Source of the DNA: an uncultured Clostridia bacterium
Lineage (GTDB): Bacteria; Bacillota; Clostridia; Oscillospirales; Acutalibacteraceae
Direction of reading: 5' to 3'
Assembly (NCBI GenBank): GCA_937896885.1
Contig: CALBNX010000029.1
Coordinates: forward strand, 1-5,509
Length of the DNA: 5,509 bases
Position numbers and translations under genes: made by a program. The notes under the pieces were generated by a model. The model made no database searches, was not told the origin of the DNA, and was given only the letters and a program-made list of their open reading frames with translations. Below are positions 4,500 to 5,509 of the stretch, one piece after another (positions within the stretch are counted from its first letter, which is position 1; each line of letters begins with the position of its first letter).

Positions 4500-5509
4500 A
4501 TGAACTTATTTGACGTTTACCCCCTTTTCGACATTAACATTGTCAAGGGAAAAGGATGCCACGTGTGGGATGACAAAGGTCAGGAATACCTCGACCTGTA
4601 TGGAGGCCATGCCGTAATCTCCATCGGCCATGCCCATCCGCACTATGTGGAAATGATTAGCAACCAAGTGGCTCAGTTGGGCTTCTACTCCAACTCCGTA
4701 ATCAACAAGTTGCAACAAGAGTTGGCCGATCGTTTGGGCAAGCTCTCGGGTTACGATGATTATCAGTTCTTCCTGATAAATAGCGGTGCTGAGGCCAACG
4801 AAAATGCCTTGAAACTGGCCTCGTTCTACAACGGACGCACCCGTGTGCTCTCAGCACAAAAGGCTTTCCACGGACGTACTTCATTGGCCGTGGAGGTGAC
4901 AGCCAATCCCAACATCATTGCCCCCATCAATGCCAACAACCATGCCACCTACTTGCCGTTGAACGACCTGCAGGCCTGGGTGGCAGAGATTGAGGAGGGC
5001 GACGTGGGCGCCGTCATCGTAGAGTGCATCCAAGGTGTGGGTGGCATCCGCATGGCGACTCCCGAATTCTTGGAGGGACTGCGCGAGGCCTGCGACCGCA
5101 CGGACACCGTACTTATCTGCGACGAAATACAATGCGGATACGGACGTAGCGGAAAATTCTTCGCCCATCAACACCTTGGTGTGCGTCCCGACATGATAAC
5201 CGTAGCCAAAGGAATCTGTAATGGCTTCCCCATGAGCGGCGTGCTTATTAGTCCTGACTTTAAGCCCGTTTATGGCCAACTCGGTACAACCTTCGGCGGA
5301 AACCATCTGGCATGCGCCGGAGCCATTGCCGTACTCGACATTATAGAAAGCGAAAAACTCGTGGAAAATGCAGCAGAAGTGGGCGAATACCTGATGCAGT
5401 CAATCCGAAATGCCAAACTGCCTCACGTTGTAGAAGTGCGCGGACAAGGATTAATGATAGGCATAGAACTCGACATCCCTTATAAAGAAGCACGCCAGCG
5501 ATTGGTCAG
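4500..5509 (+). CDS. argD: Acetylornithine aminotransferase, 3'-partial
   Basis: ArgD is a class III PLP aminotransferase that converts N-acetylglutamate semialdehyde and glutamate to N-acetylornithine. The 336 codons present start MNLFDVYPLFDINIVKGKG and continue with LYGGHAVISIGHAHP, INSGAEANENALKLA (PLP-phosphate contact), FHGRT, CDEIQCGYGRSG (with the PLP-ring Asp) and ITVAKGICNGFP, where Lys237 is the expected Schiff-base lysine. TTFGGNHLAC and VRGQGLMIGIEL follow. The family is about 375 residues, so about 40 are cut off by the window edge. All key residues are present; Cys replaces the usual Gly in AKGxGNG. The ATG at 4500 has no GGAGG, only an A-rich leader, as is normal in Bacteroidales. 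It follows argC, its pathway neighbour. Confidence 0.95.
   Translation, partial: MNLFDVYPLFDINIVKGKGCHVWDDKGQEYLDLYGGHAVISIGHAHPHYVEMISNQVAQLGFYSNSVINKLQQELADRLGKLSGYDDYQFFLINSGAEANENALKLASFYNGRTRVLSAQKAFHGRTSLAVEVTANPNIIAPINANNHATYLPLNDLQAWVAEIEEGDVGAVIVECIQGVGGIRMATPEFLEGLREACDRTDTVLICDEIQCGYGRSGKFFAHQHLGVRPDMITVAKGICNGFPMSGVLISPDFKPVYGQLGTTFGGNHLACAGAIAVLDIIESEKLVENAAEVGEYLMQSIRNAKLPHVVEVRGQGLMIGIELDIPYKEARQRLV

Noticed and set aside
4881..5306. A 141-codon minus-strand open frame opposite argD
   Set aside because: It is an antisense shadow of a conserved aminotransferase whose catalytic motifs are all readable on the plus strand.
1..5509. CRISPR array, tRNA, rRNA or insertion sequence
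   Set aside because: I saw no regularly spaced repeats, cloverleaf, rRNA stretch, transposase or terminal inverted repeats on either strand. The rRNA-like motifs near rplK and rplA are only short elements.

Overview
The window looks like two pieces of DNA from different bacterial phyla joined near position 4150-4170. Positions 1 to about 4155 fit a low-GC member of the Clostridia, probably a Ruminococcaceae/Oscillospiraceae-type gut bacterium. Every ribosomal-operon gene there has a GGAGG-type ribosome binding site, the codons are A/T-rich, and the gene order is the Firmicutes order. Positions from about 4160 to the end fit a Bacteroidales genome (Prevotella or Bacteroides-like): the codons become GC-rich, argD lacks a Shine-Dalgarno site, and the ArgC and ArgD sequences read as Bacteroidales proteins. 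The taxonomy is judged from remembered family sequences, not from a search.

Minus strand, read right to left: a strong promoter (2769-2797), then rpmG (L33), secE, nusG, rplK (L11), rplA (L1), a second promoter (222-250), an L10-type attenuator leader and the first codons of rplJ (L10). This is the standard translation/transcription/secretion operon. Two structured RNA elements built on the same plan (GTGG-GA-GGA ... TCC-6 nt-CCAC) lie just before rplK and just before rplA. They resemble the foot of the 23S rRNA L1 stalk and are candidates for L1 autoregulation. The rplJ leader carries an intrinsic terminator whose loop side can instead pair perfectly over 9 nt with the start of the leader.

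Plus strand: from the divergent intergenic region comes a compact transcription unit with a consensus promoter, a strong ribosome binding site, a 37-codon ORF and an intrinsic terminator that begins at the stop codon. The peptide is an imperfect 15-residue tandem repeat (CxQK[ST]IGI...). I do not recognise it, and it is the best candidate here for something undescribed. After it come a separate promoter and carA (carbamoyl-phosphate synthase small subunit), whose glutaminase domain has Gly in place of the nucleophilic Cys.

The carA frame breaks off just before its expected HPE motif and runs in frame into the last ~87 codons of argC. That is followed by an inverted repeat and argD, which continues past the right edge. 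The apparent 405-residue protein is therefore a CarA-ArgC chimera, most likely an assembly or cloning artefact. argC and argD are neighbouring arginine-biosynthesis genes in Bacteroidales, so the right-hand part is coherent in itself.
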